Shown in pieces: positions 26,101 to 34,217 of a stretch of 38,436 bases of DNA. The notes beneath the pieces were generated by a model. It searched no databases. It was given only the letters and a program-made list of their open reading frames with translations, and had not been told where the DNA came from. Positions within the stretch are counted from its first letter, which is position 1; every line of letters starts with the position of its first letter. The translations under genes were made by a program, and so were the position numbers. Source of the stretch: Candidatus Didemnitutus sp. (GTDB lineage Bacteria; Verrucomicrobiota; Verrucomicrobiia; Opitutales; Opitutaceae); NCBI GenBank assembly GCA_030681265.1, contig JAUXXD010000134.1, positions 1-38,436 of the forward strand, written 5' to 3'.

Positions 26101-29100
26101 TGACGCTTACGGGCGATAATTCTTTCAGCGGCGGACTCACGGTTAACCGAAATATCGTTTCAATCGGCCACGCCAACGCGCTCGGCACCGGTGGTGCCAC
26201 GATCGGCCCCAATCTCGTAATCAATTCCAACGTGTTTCCGACCACCCTTGACCTCGGGGGATTTTCCATCAGCTCCGGTCCCTTCCTGATCGCTGGCGGC
26301 AATTTGATCAATGGATCAATCCCCGTGGCATCACTTGCGGCGAACTCGCTCGGCACGGTTGCCGCGACTTTGACGGGCGCTGGCACCTTCACCAAATCCG
26401 GGGCCGGAACTTTGCTCTTCTCCGGAGCCAATACCTACACTGGCGGCACAGCGGTCACTGCGGGCACCTTGGCCATCGGCCACATTTCCGCTCTCGGTGC
26501 GGGCGAAGTCGAGATTACGGCGGACGCCATCCTCGACTTGGGCGGGCTCAACCCCGCCAACACACTCAATCTCACCGGAGGCACGGTGCAGAACGGCACC
26601 GTCTCGCCTTCCGCTCTCTCCGGATTCCATGGCACGGTCACCGCCTTGCTCGCCGGCCCAGCAGCCCTCGAGAAAACTGGTGCCAGCACGTTGGAACTTA
26701 CGGCCAATAATAGCTATTCGGGCGGCACCCTGCTCAGTGGCGGCACCCTGCGCATTGCTCATGCCGCTGCCTTGGGAACCGGCGATATCAGTATCAACAA
26801 CGGACACCTCGACGGCGGCTCTGCGAACTTGTTTTTCCAACGCGCTGGCAGCGCCCAGACCGTTACCCTCAACGGCACCAGTTCATCGCTGACCACCACC
26901 GGCTCGGTGGAAATTGGTCGCGAGGAACTTGGTGCTCTCAACCTGACAAACGGCGGAACTGCGACCAGTGGCACATCGTTCTCCATTGGTGTCAGCGGTG
27001 GCTCGGGCATTGCCCAAGTAACCGGCACAGGCAGCGGGTTGACTGCCGGAACGACCATCCACTTGGGTGCGTCCGGCGGCTCGGGTGTGCTCGACATCGG
27101 CAGCGGCGGTTCAGTGACCGCACACCGAATCTCTTTTGGTTCCGGGGGTAATGGTTCGGGCACACTCAACCTCAACCCCGGCGGGACGCTCACGCTCATA
27201 TCATCAAACGATGCCGACACTATCGTCGCTGAACCGGGAGCGACGGCACTCGTCAACCTCGCCGGTGGCACGCTCCGCCTTGTCGGAGGCACGAACGCAG
27301 TGCCATTCCAGCTAGCGACCGCCTCTCAATCTACGATCGAAACCCATATAGTGCTCAGCACAATATCCGGCTCCATCTCCGGCACCGGCGCGCTCCTCAA
27401 AACGGGCCCCTCAACGCTTCTGCTTTCGGGCAACAACACGTTCAGCGGCGGCATGACCATCGCCAGCGGCTACCTCGAATTCGCCTCTCCCAGCCATCTT
27501 GGCACCGGTAGCCTCACACTAAACGGCGGCGGCCTGCGCTGGGCCTCCGGCAACACCGCCAGTCTCTCCGGTCGCCAGCTTGTCGTCGCCACGAACGGCG
27601 CATTTTGGGATACAAACGGCAATGACGTCGCGCTTGCTTCCGCTTTCTCCGGCACAGGCGTCGTGCACAAAATCGGTGCCGGCACGCTGTCGCTGAGCGG
27701 CAATAATACGGTCGCAGGTTTGCAGATCGAGGACGGCCAACTGTCAGTCCCCACTGGTGCCATCCTCGGGGTAAGTGGCCCCAACAACCTCAATGTAAAC
27801 TCCGGCGCGTTGCACCTCGCCGGCGGCACACTGCAGGTGCATTCCGCCAATCTGACCGGCAATGCCGTTCCTGTGCTCGCCGCCACCACCACGTCGCTTT
27901 TCAACACCAACGGCTTCTCGGCCACTCTGGCAGGATTCTCCGGCGAGGGCGCGCTCTCCAAAGTCGGCGCCGGCACCCTCACGCTTTCAGGCAATAACAC
28001 TTTCTCCGGTGGAATGAGCGTGCAACAGGGCACCCTCGCCTTCGCCGGTGCGTCCTCCCGCATTGTCACGACCCTTGCGCCCACCTTCGGCACCAACCCG
28101 TCCGCCACCTTGACCGTCGCGGCAGGGGCCTCATTTACTTCGCAAGCCTCCGTTACTGTGGGCGACAATCAAAGCGATGCCGGCACGCTCCTGATTGCCG
28201 ACACCGGTTCCGAGTTTGCAACCGCCGGTTCCCTCACCGTCGGTCACAGCTCCGCCGGCACCTTGACGATCTCCTCCGGAGGCCAAGCGACCGTCGCACT
28301 CGATGCCGATTTCGGCCGCAACAATCAATCAGGCGGGCCCGGCACTCCCGACATTTTTGGCAGTGGCACGGTCACTGTTACTGGAGCGGCGAGCCGCCTC
28401 ACGATCGGGGGGAATCTCATCAACGCCGACCGTGGCACCAGTGTGCTCACCATTTCTGCTGGCGGCAATTTAACCGTTACCGGCAACACAACGCTCGCTC
28501 GGGACGGGGCTAGTGCTAACGGCCAACTGCTTGTTACCGGCACCGGCAGCAATTTTCTCGCGAGTGGTTCTCTGGACCTCGCAGCGGGAACCGCATTACT
28601 ACGGGTTGAGCAGGGCGGCTCGGCCCAGATTGGCGGCGACGCATCGGTGGCGACGCAGATTGCAAACAATAGCAGCATCGTTGTGACCGACATGAATTCG
28701 CTACTCGAAATCGGCCAGAATCTAACTGTCGGACACCGCTCCGCTGGCAGCTTAATTATTGAGGCAGGCGGACGCACAGTCGTTGGCAGCAGCGTTACTC
28801 TGGGCGTCCAGAACGGCCCGCCACTCCAATTGCCCGGAGGTTTCTCCATGCCGGGAGCAAGATCGACCGGTGAAATATCAGTGTCCGGAAGCAGTAGCCT
28901 ATTCGAAGTAGCCGGAAATATCGCCGCCGGTATCGAATCGGACGGCAAACTCACCCTCGCCAACGGCGGAACGGCCATGATTAACGGGCACTTCGTGCTG
29001 GGCACCCAAACTGGCTCCGTCGGCACCATTCACTTGGATACCGGCGGAACATTGGCGATCGGTGGCGATGACGCCTTGCGGTCAGGTGCCGGCGCGGCCG

Positions 29101-29882
29101 TGCTCAATTTCGCCGGCGGAAACCTCAAAGTGATCAACAGCCCACTCACCTCGTCCGTCCCCGCCACGCTCACAAACACCACCTCCGTGGATACCAACGG
29201 TCTCTCCGCCATCCTTTCCGGCGTGCTCTCCGGTTCCGGTGGCCTCACCAAGATCGGCGTCGGCACGCTCACTCTCTCCGCCGAGAACACTTATAGCGGC
29301 AACACTTCCATCAACATCGGCACGCTCCGGCTCGCCAACACCTCCGGCAGCGCCTTCGGCTCCGGCACCGTCACGGTAAACTCCGGCACCACCCTCACCG
29401 GCGACGGCAGCTTCACCGGCGCCTTGCTGCTCGCCGCTGGTGGCACGTTCTCACCCGGCAATTCTCCCGGCCTCGTCACGATTGGCAGTGGATCCGTTTT
29501 CAACGGCCTCACGCTGATGGAAATCAGCGGCCTCGACCGCGGCGTATCCTACGACGCCATCAATGTCGGCGGCGCCGGCTCCATTACCTTTGGCGGCACG
29601 CTGACGGTTTCCCTCCTCAACGGCTTCATGCCCTCAGCCGGCTCAAATTTCACCTTGTTCGGCATCACTGCTTCTTCCGGCCTGTTTGATGCCATCAACC
29701 TGCCGTCGCTCACCAACGGCCTGCAGTGGGACACCACCGCGCTCTACTCCAACGGCCTGTTGAGTGTTGACGTATCTCCGATCCCCGAGCCCTCCACCTA
29801 CGCCGCGTTGCTCGGTGTGGGCGCGCTCGCGTGGGTCGCGTTGCGCCGCCGTCGCCGCAACGCGGTCTCACTCCACCGGTAG
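23187..29882 (+). CDS. Giant PEP-CTERM protein with autotransporter-associated repeats
   Basis: A 2231-residue exported surface protein. I chose the ATG at 23187 because it yields a signal peptide (MKPHPRLRLLCLAIVLFV, cleavage near WSQ) followed by TSLYWDINGATAG, the usual start of such proteins; upstream in-frame codons read as non-family sequence. Two repeat families alternate. Eleven autotransporter-associated units of the LTKTGAGTLTLSGNNTYSGG type begin near 23604, 24781, 25064, 25346, 26074, 26380, 26658, 27388, 27660, 27950 and 29240. T5SS/PEP-CTERM-associated beta-helix stretches lie between. There is no beta-barrel domain; the end is VSPIPEPSTYAALLGVGAL followed by RRRRR, the PEP-CTERM sorting signal. 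Exosortase is not in the window. Adhesive or structural role inferred. Confidence 0.92.
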   Translation: MKPHPRLRLLCLAIVLFVTPLTWSQTSLYWDINGATAGSSAGDTAAGLWDAANPHWSTDVNGTAATQVWSAIGPAIFSAGTNATGTYIVTVDGVQTGTSHGLQVERGTVTFTGGTLADFGKVTVADGLTTTIASTFTTSLAFTKDGSGTLVLSGNNTFSTGLTLASGTLQSTSTGALGSGPVTFAGGTLAVTSGSPTLPTFSVGQGSATISNAGTVLTSSNYAEAGRDGGGAINVTDGGRLAIATSIAAGLNTGDTGTITVTGTGSRMEAGSFLALAYTSGTTGALSVTDNASVQIDTYALVGYQGAGMLNVTSGGTFTTTQDLNIANTATAQGTLNVTSGGTVTTTTNAYVSYGNAATANATVTGANSAWNISGFLEVGHDGTGTLNVTDGGSVTAAQSTALGVTSSATGNILVSGTGSALNTGTAFYLGHTGAGNLTIASGGAVAADNFNVGFAATGVGTLNLNSGGTLRIGGLTQGNGSGTLTLAGGTLEAINRSFSSSVPLVLASATNSTVSISGLAVQLDGLISGAGGLTKTGVGILTLGGNNTFSGGTTLSGGSLILAHNAALGSGAVTLAGGLLDLGGFSPTLPSVVFNGGTFTNGSLENATAFEVQSGSLSAALTGNAALTKTTAGTFTLSGDNTYSGGTTINAGTLTLGHANALGTGATSIATDGTLDLGGYVPSAGNLTLDGGTLQGGSLSPTALTLNSGTVAATLTGTGALTKSGGSTITLGGNNTYSGGTALSGGSLVIAHNAALGTGTVAISNGAVIDASPLANLVFGGSGATQSVTVTGAGSQLYTANGLTFGNAGNSTVEVTGGASVTSLGTTSFGVGSGIGAGVVTGTGSVLEVSNTLNVGAFGGTGVLTIGAGGTVNAHKVQLDTAGGGSGTINLNADGTLRVMTSAGIVMDSIANASVNLAGGTLSLDGNNSSNVPLQLAAGTVSTITTTSGTTTYSGSISGEGSLLKNGSGALTLTGDNSFSGGLTVNRNIVSIGHANALGTGGATIGPNLVINSNVFPTTLDLGGFSISSGPFLIAGGNLINGSIPVASLAANSLGTVAATLTGAGTFTKSGAGTLLFSGANTYTGGTAVTAGTLAIGHISALGAGEVEITADAILDLGGLNPANTLNLTGGTVQNGTVSPSALSGFHGTVTALLAGPAALEKTGASTLELTANNSYSGGTLLSGGTLRIAHAAALGTGDISINNGHLDGGSANLFFQRAGSAQTVTLNGTSSSLTTTGSVEIGREELGALNLTNGGTATSGTSFSIGVSGGSGIAQVTGTGSGLTAGTTIHLGASGGSGVLDIGSGGSVTAHRISFGSGGNGSGTLNLNPGGTLTLISSNDADTIVAEPGATALVNLAGGTLRLVGGTNAVPFQLATASQSTIETHIVLSTISGSISGTGALLKTGPSTLLLSGNNTFSGGMTIASGYLEFASPSHLGTGSLTLNGGGLRWASGNTASLSGRQLVVATNGAFWDTNGNDVALASAFSGTGVVHKIGAGTLSLSGNNTVAGLQIEDGQLSVPTGAILGVSGPNNLNVNSGALHLAGGTLQVHSANLTGNAVPVLAATTTSLFNTNGFSATLAGFSGEGALSKVGAGTLTLSGNNTFSGGMSVQQGTLAFAGASSRIVTTLAPTFGTNPSATLTVAAGASFTSQASVTVGDNQSDAGTLLIADTGSEFATAGSLTVGHSSAGTLTISSGGQATVALDADFGRNNQSGGPGTPDIFGSGTVTVTGAASRLTIGGNLINADRGTSVLTISAGGNLTVTGNTTLARDGASANGQLLVTGTGSNFLASGSLDLAAGTALLRVEQGGSAQIGGDASVATQIANNSSIVVTDMNSLLEIGQNLTVGHRSAGSLIIEAGGRTVVGSSVTLGVQNGPPLQLPGGFSMPGARSTGEISVSGSSSLFEVAGNIAAGIESDGKLTLANGGTAMINGHFVLGTQTGSVGTIHLDTGGTLAIGGDDALRSGAGAAVLNFAGGNLKVINSPLTSSVPATLTNTTSVDTNGLSAILSGVLSGSGGLTKIGVGTLTLSAENTYSGNTSINIGTLRLANTSGSAFGSGTVTVNSGTTLTGDGSFTGALLLAAGGTFSPGNSPGLVTIGSGSVFNGLTLMEISGLDRGVSYDAINVGGAGSITFGGTLTVSLLNGFMPSAGSNFTLFGITASSGLFDAINLPSLTNGLQWDTTALYSNGLLSVDVSPIPEPSTYAALLGVGALAWVALRRRRRNAVSLHR
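23798..29301 (+). repeat. Four-fold super-repeat: T5SS-type stretch, linker, PATR unit
   Basis: Each super-module has a T5SS/PEP-CTERM-type beta-helix stretch, then a linker of the form xNLxxGGTL...LAGGTL...VPxxLA...GxISGxG, then a xLTKTGxGTLTLSGNNT unit. Linker-to-PATR joints lie at about 24568-24845, 25855-26135, 27165-27452 and 29028-29301. Spacing is irregular because additional PATR units are inserted between modules. Confidence 0.65.
24818..25474 (+). repeat. Near-identical DNA repeat pair, 188 codons apart
   Basis: About 90 bases starting at 24818 and at 25382 read almost the same DNA (CGGCGGCAAnAACACCTnCTCCGG onwards, through GCGCACAAnGCCGC). The offset of 564 bases is a multiple of three, so recombination between them would keep the frame and remove or add two PATR units. 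They encode the GGNNTFSGGT/GGNNTYSGGT units. Confidence 0.6.
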
Positions 29883-31241
29883 TTCAATCCAGAACGTCGC
29901 TCCGCGCCCCGCCTCCGCGTCGCACCCGACGCGCCCGCCCATCGCCGCGGCCAACCGCTTCGTCACCGCCAGCCCGAGCCCGTGACTCGACTCGCCTCCC
30001 GTGGGCCGCGCGCTCCCGCGGCCAAATTTGCGAAACACCTGCTCCACCTCCTCCGGCGCGACACCCGGCCCTTCGTCGCGCACTTGCAAACGCGCGCAGC
30101 TGCCGTCGTCCGCCACAGCCACCGTCAGCGTCACCGTGGAATCGGGCGGCGAAAACTTCAGCGCGTTGCTCACGAAATTATCCGCCACCTGACCGAGTAG
30201 CGCCGCATCCGCGCGCACCATCACCGGCGCCCCGCCATCCACGCGCAACTGCTGCCTTTTGCCCGTCGCCGTCACCGCCTGCCGCTCCGCCACCGCCTGC
30301 GCTGCGGCGCGCAAATCCACGCGCTCCGAGCGCACCGGCAACTGCCCAGTCTCTGCCGCATGCGTGCCGAGGTAGTCATTCACCAGCGCCAGCATGCTCC
30401 CCGTCAGTTCGTGGATCGCCTCGTGCGCCCGCCGGCGTTTCTCCGGCTCGGCGAGTCGCTCCGACCGCAGCAAATCCGCCAGCCCGCGCACCGACGCCAG
30501 CGGCGCCCGCAAATCGTGCGCGGCGATCGCCATGAATTCATTTTTCTCCGCATTGAGGCGCGACAACTCGTCATTCAACCGCCGCACCTGCTCACGTTGC
30601 GCAAACGTGCGCCGCTCCGCTCCTTCGCGAAACCAACTCAACACCACCGTCAACAACGCCACGCCCGCGAGCGAGAACGCGATGTTGCGCGCGTCGTTGC
30701 CGCGCGCCGCCGCCGTCGTCGCGAGAAACAACGCGCTCACGCCCGCCACCGACGCCAGCGCAGTAACCGCCACCGCACCGAAGCGCATCGGCAACGCCGC
30801 CACCGAAACCAGCAACGCCACGAAAATATCCCCCGTGACGATCCCCGACAGTTCGCGCTCCGGCACGTGCCAGCCGAAGTGCCATTTGATCAAACCCAGT
30901 GCCCAGCAAATCATCACCGTCCCCGCCGCAAAAACCCAATCGGCCCGCTCGCGATGGCCCTTCACCCACGTCGAGGCCGCCATCAGCAACCACAACGGCG
31001 CCACAATCAGAAAACGCAGCGTCAACGCCGATTCCAAATACTGCGGCAACACCCGGCCAACGTTCGCCACTTCCACCACGCCAAATGCCCCCACCACCAA
31101 CGCGCCCGCCACCATCATCACCCGCGCGCGCGTCAAACCCAGCGCCTGACGCTCATCGTGAAAGCGCCGCTCCAACGCCGCGTCGGAAAACCGCAATCGC
31201 AACGCCTCGCGTTCCAATGTGGCCGGTTGCTGCATGAGCAT
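29868..31241 (-). CDS. Membrane sensor histidine kinase
   Basis: Two-component sensor. The ATG at 31239-31241 overlaps the regulator stop as TGATG and gives 457 residues. About six hydrophobic segments span residues 40-60, 73-92, 102-120, 135-175 and 186-204. A short coiled segment (residues 208-235) links to the HisKA domain with phospho-acceptor His242 in FMAIAAHDLRAPLASVRG. The ATPase domain shows the N box (DNFVSNALKFSPPDS), G1 (DEGPGVAPEE), F box (VFRKFGRG) and G2 (HGLGLAVTKRL). The membrane part has no large extracytoplasmic loop, so the signal may be intramembrane. Its 3' end overlaps the convergent surface-protein gene by 15 bp. Confidence 0.9.
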   Translation of the reverse strand: MLMQQPATLEREALRLRFSDAALERRFHDERQALGLTRARVMMVAGALVVGAFGVVEVANVGRVLPQYLESALTLRFLIVAPLWLLMAASTWVKGHRERADWVFAAGTVMICWALGLIKWHFGWHVPERELSGIVTGDIFVALLVSVAALPMRFGAVAVTALASVAGVSALFLATTAAARGNDARNIAFSLAGVALLTVVLSWFREGAERRTFAQREQVRRLNDELSRLNAEKNEFMAIAAHDLRAPLASVRGLADLLRSERLAEPEKRRRAHEAIHELTGSMLALVNDYLGTHAAETGQLPVRSERVDLRAAAQAVAERQAVTATGKRQQLRVDGGAPVMVRADAALLGQVADNFVSNALKFSPPDSTVTLTVAVADDGSCARLQVRDEGPGVAPEEVEQVFRKFGRGSARPTGGESSHGLGLAVTKRLAAAMGGRVGCDAEAGRGATFWIELPVE

Positions 31242-31915
31242 CAGCCGGTTTGCGTCCGCCAGAATTTCACCGCTGCTTCCGTGCGCGTGCGCACCCGCCA
31301 CTTCGCATAGATCGACGTCAGGTTGTTCTTCACCGTCGAACGCGAAATCCCCAGCCGCGCCGCCACTTCCTTGTCCACCGCACCGCCCGCCACCAGCTCC
31401 AACACTTCGCGCTCGCGCGGACTCAGTGCCGCCAACTCCGTCGCCCCGCCCTTGACCGCCTGCCGCATCATGCCCAACACGCGCCGCGCAATCGCGGGCG
31501 ACATCGGCGCGCCACCCGCCAGCGCATCCTCGATCGCCGCAAAAATTTCCTCCTCTCCCCCTCCTTTCAACACGTAGCCGACCGCGCCACCGCGGATTGA
31601 TTCGAGCACCGCCTCGTCATCCGTCGTCGCCGTCAGCATCACGATCAACGCCTGCGGTTGCCGCGCCGCGAGTTCCGCCACCGCCGCCGAGCCGCGCCGC
31701 CCCGGCAAGCCCACATCAAGCAACACCACGTGGATCCCCGCTTCCGTTGGCCAGCTCAACGCCGCCTCCGCTGTCGCCGCCGTCGCCACTACCTCGTGCC
31801 GCCCGCTCGCGCCCAACAGCGATTCCAGATAAAGCATGAAATGCGGGTCGTCATCGACCACACCCACGCGGATTCGCGGCGGTGCTTTCGGGAAAATCGC
31901 TCCGGTCTCGGCCAT
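31241..31915 (-). CDS. NarL/FixJ-family response regulator
   Basis: DNA-binding partner of the adjacent histidine kinase. The ATG at 31913-31915 gives 224 residues; an upstream ATG adds 29 unconserved ones. The receiver domain has acidic residues Asp21-23, phospho-acceptor Asp67 in VVLLDVGLPG, a Thr at about 95 and Lys117 in GYVLKGG. The C-terminal LuxR-type helix-turn-helix (about 165-220) shows SPREREVLELVAGGAVDKEV and LGISRSTVKNNLTSIYAKW. It lies just upstream of the kinase and is coupled to it by TGATG. The targets are not visible. Confidence 0.92.
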   Translation of the reverse strand: MAETGAIFPKAPPRIRVGVVDDDPHFMLYLESLLGASGRHEVVATAATAEAALSWPTEAGIHVVLLDVGLPGRRGSAAVAELAARQPQALIVMLTATTDDEAVLESIRGGAVGYVLKGGGEEEIFAAIEDALAGGAPMSPAIARRVLGMMRQAVKGGATELAALSPREREVLELVAGGAVDKEVAARLGISRSTVKNNLTSIYAKWRVRTRTEAAVKFWRTQTG

Positions 31916-31998
31916 GCCGCGGATAGAAAGCAAAGTCCCACCCCCCTGACTATCCCAAAATGGCCTGCACCCTCCCGCTGACTCACGCCGCGACTGGT

Positions 31999-33030
31999 TC
32001 ACGCGCAGACAAGAAAATCCCGTCCCTCACTCCGGCCCGTGGCGCGCAACTGCCGGCGGATATCCTCCCGCGCGCCGCGGTTGCCCACGTAACTCAGCAC
32101 AAAACTCGTATGCACCGGCGGTAATTTTTGCGGCGCCACCACCGGCACGCCGCCCACGCGATGCCCGATTTTCTTCGCATCGATGTCGATGTAGCCGGCC
32201 ACCCGCACGCCGTGCTCCGCTAGCTTCGCCGCCCGCTGCCGCGTCGGCCGTCCCGCGCCCCACACCCAGATTTCCCGCGACGGCGGTAACTCGCGCCGCA
32301 GCCACGCCGCGATCCATTTCGCCTTCAATTGATAAAACGCCTCCACCGCATAACGCGCATCGCACCGCGACAACCGCCCGGGCAAATCGTGCCACGTCAG
32401 CAACGTCTCCGGCAGTTTCGCCATCTCCACGCCGGCATCGAGCCAGCGCAGCCACAATTCGTAATCCTCCGGAAAATTTCCTTCCCGATAACCCCCGTGG
32501 TCCTCCACCAATGTGCGCCGAAACAACACGCTCGGATGCGCGAGCGGTGCTTCGACGAAACGGTTCAACGCAATCTGCTCCGGCGTCAGCAGCGAGTTCG
32601 TCCAGTCCACGTGCAACGCGTAGCCCGCGCTCTTCGTGCGGTCGCCGCCGAATGCCACCGCGCAACTCACCAGCCCGCACGCCGCGTGCTTTTGCAAATA
32701 CTCCACCTGCGCCGCCAAGCGCTGCGGATGCGATTCGTCGTCCGCATCCATCCGCGCAATGAACTCCCCGTTCGCCGCTGCGATACCTTCATTCAGCGCC
32801 GCGACGATCCCGTGCCGGGCGATGTTCAACACGCGCAAGCGCGGATCGTTGAGCGCATACTCCAGCAGAATCTCGCGCGTCGTGTCGGTCGAGCCGTCAT
32901 CGACCACCACCAATTCCCAATCCGCCAATGTCTGCGTCTGCACGCTCGCCACCGCGCGCGCGACTGTCGTCGCAGCGTTGTGCAACGGCATGACCACCGA
33001 AACCAAAGGCATCTCCCGCTTCTGGCGCAT
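31999..33030 (-). CDS. Family 2 glycosyltransferase with C-terminal nucleotide-binding-like tail
   Basis: Inverting glycosyltransferase that probably builds a surface polysaccharide or glycan. The 343-residue form starts at 33030; a second ATG at 33012 is equally plausible. The GT-A fold shows VSVVMPLHNAATTVARAVASV, VVDDGSTD and the metal-binding DXD-like MDADDE at about residues 95-100, with FPEDYELWLRW later. After about residue 245 the sequence changes to WVWGAGRPTRQRAAKLAEHG...GYIDID, a Rossmann-like strand-helix pattern, an unusual tail for a simple GT2. No glycan gene cluster surrounds it. Confidence 0.87.
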   Translation of the reverse strand: MRQKREMPLVSVVMPLHNAATTVARAVASVQTQTLADWELVVVDDGSTDTTREILLEYALNDPRLRVLNIARHGIVAALNEGIAAANGEFIARMDADDESHPQRLAAQVEYLQKHAACGLVSCAVAFGGDRTKSAGYALHVDWTNSLLTPEQIALNRFVEAPLAHPSVLFRRTLVEDHGGYREGNFPEDYELWLRWLDAGVEMAKLPETLLTWHDLPGRLSRCDARYAVEAFYQLKAKWIAAWLRRELPPSREIWVWGAGRPTRQRAAKLAEHGVRVAGYIDIDAKKIGHRVGGVPVVAPQKLPPVHTSFVLSYVGNRGAREDIRRQLRATGRSEGRDFLVCA

Positions 33031-33125
33031 TCGCCGCGCGGCGGCGAGCTACAACACGCCGCCCGCTGCCGCCCGCACCACTGCGGCCACCTTACGTGCT
33101 CCGCCGGACCGGCGACTGCGCGCGC

Positions 33126-33752
33126 TTACTTCGCCACGCGATCCGTGGCGATCACACCCTTCTGCTGCAGCTTCTTCACCTTTGGCTTGATCACGAAGGT
33201 GCAGTAACCGGCGTTCGGGTTGTTCTTAAAATAATCCTGATGGTAAGCCTCGGCTTCGTAGAATTTTCCGAGCGGCGTGATCTCGGTCACAATCGGGTCA
33301 TCCCAGATTTTTTGCGCGGCCCCCTTGCCGGCCTCGGCCGCGACGCGTTGCGCCTCACTCGTGTAGAAGATCGCCGAGCGATACTGCGTGCCCTCGTCCG
33401 CGCCCTGGCGGTTCAGCGTCGTGGGATCGTGTGAATCGAAAAACACTTCGAGCAATTGCGCGAAGCTCACCACGGCCGGATCGAACTCGATGCGCGTCAC
33501 CTCGGCATGTCCGGTCGTTCCGGTGCAGATTTGCGCGTAAGTCGGATTCGGCACCTGGCCGCCGGTGTAACCGCTGACGACGCGCTTCACGCCGGGCACG
33601 CGTTCAAACACCGCCTCGGTGCACCAAAAGCAACCGCTGCCAAACACGGTGATTTCCGTCGTCGAAGAGGCCGCATCGGCGGCAGAGGGAGAAACTGTGC
33701 TCATAAAGAAGAAGGCCGCGACGAGCGCTGCGAAATGGGAGAATCGTTTCAT
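33126..33752 (-). CDS. msrA: Exported peptide methionine-S-sulfoxide reductase MsrA
   Basis: Repairs S-methionine sulfoxide in oxidised proteins. The 208-residue product has a signal peptide (MKRFSHFAALVAAFFFMSTV, cleavage near AADA) followed by the MsrA catalytic domain with GSGCFWCTEAVFE, catalytic Cys41 (Cys44 also present) and Cys184 near the C-terminus in AGYCTFVIKP as likely resolving residue. The segment GHAEVTRIEFDP is typical. Export implies a periplasmic role. No msrB is adjacent. The stop lies about 95 bp upstream of the glycosyltransferase on the same strand. Confidence 0.93.
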   Translation of the reverse strand: MKRFSHFAALVAAFFFMSTVSPSAADAASSTTEITVFGSGCFWCTEAVFERVPGVKRVVSGYTGGQVPNPTYAQICTGTTGHAEVTRIEFDPAVVSFAQLLEVFFDSHDPTTLNRQGADEGTQYRSAIFYTSEAQRVAAEAGKGAAQKIWDDPIVTEITPLGKFYEAEAYHQDYFKNNPNAGYCTFVIKPKVKKLQQKGVIATDRVAK

Positions 33753-33793
33753 TAACAGTGAGAGAACACGCCCGGCACGGTATTCCTGCGGGC

Positions 33794-34180
33794 TTAGTGC
33801 GCGCGTTGGATCAACTCGACTTCGTAGCCTTCGGGCGCGTCGATGAAGGCGATGCGGTTGCCACTGCCGGATGGCGACGGACCGTCGCTGAGTTTGAAGC
33901 CCTTCGCTTCCAACTCGGTCACGAACGCGGCCATGTCCTCCACCTCAAACGCGAGGTGCATCAAGTCAGGTTGCACTTGCACGGGCGTCGCGCCGGCGGG
34001 CATTTGGCAGAGTTCGATTTCCTCTTCGCTGTTCGGGGTCGCGAGAAACACCAGTTGCGCGCCGCGCGGCGACGTATGCCGCCGGGTCGCTGTGAGACCG
34101 AGCGCGTTTTCGTAGAAGCGCACGCTGGCTTCGATATCGTTTACCCGCATCCGCGTATGGAGAAGCTTTTTGACTGACAT
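33794..34180 (-). CDS. Glyoxalase-I-like VOC family metalloprotein
   Basis: Likely lactoylglutathione lyase or a close relative. The ATG at 34178-34180 gives 128 residues beginning MSVKKLLHTRMRVNDIEASVRFYENALGL, a start typical of GloA; the frame extends further upstream only by unrelated residues. All four metal-ligand positions of the GloA type are present: His8, Glu56 (EIELCQ), His75 (LMHLAFEV) and Glu122 (YEVELIQ). The last stretch is FIDAPEGYEVELIQ. Start sites of this gene and the divergent dehydratase lie only 37 bp apart. Confidence 0.85.
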   Translation of the reverse strand: MSVKKLLHTRMRVNDIEASVRFYENALGLTATRRHTSPRGAQLVFLATPNSEEEIELCQMPAGATPVQVQPDLMHLAFEVEDMAAFVTELEAKGFKLSDGPSPSGSGNRIAFIDAPEGYEVELIQRAH

Positions 34181-34217
34181 GCGCCGCAACGTAGCCTCGG
34201 CTTCGTCAAAAGCAAAC

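Noticed and set aside
23800-29300. Regularly spaced repeats that could suggest a CRISPR array
   Set aside because: Repeats are protein-coding, variable in length and in frame; there are no short constant repeats with unique spacers.
33032-33043. Perfect 12-bp palindrome CGCCGCGCGGCG before the glycosyltransferase start
   Set aside because: Made only of G and C in a GC-rich genome, so it is likely by chance; no operator context.
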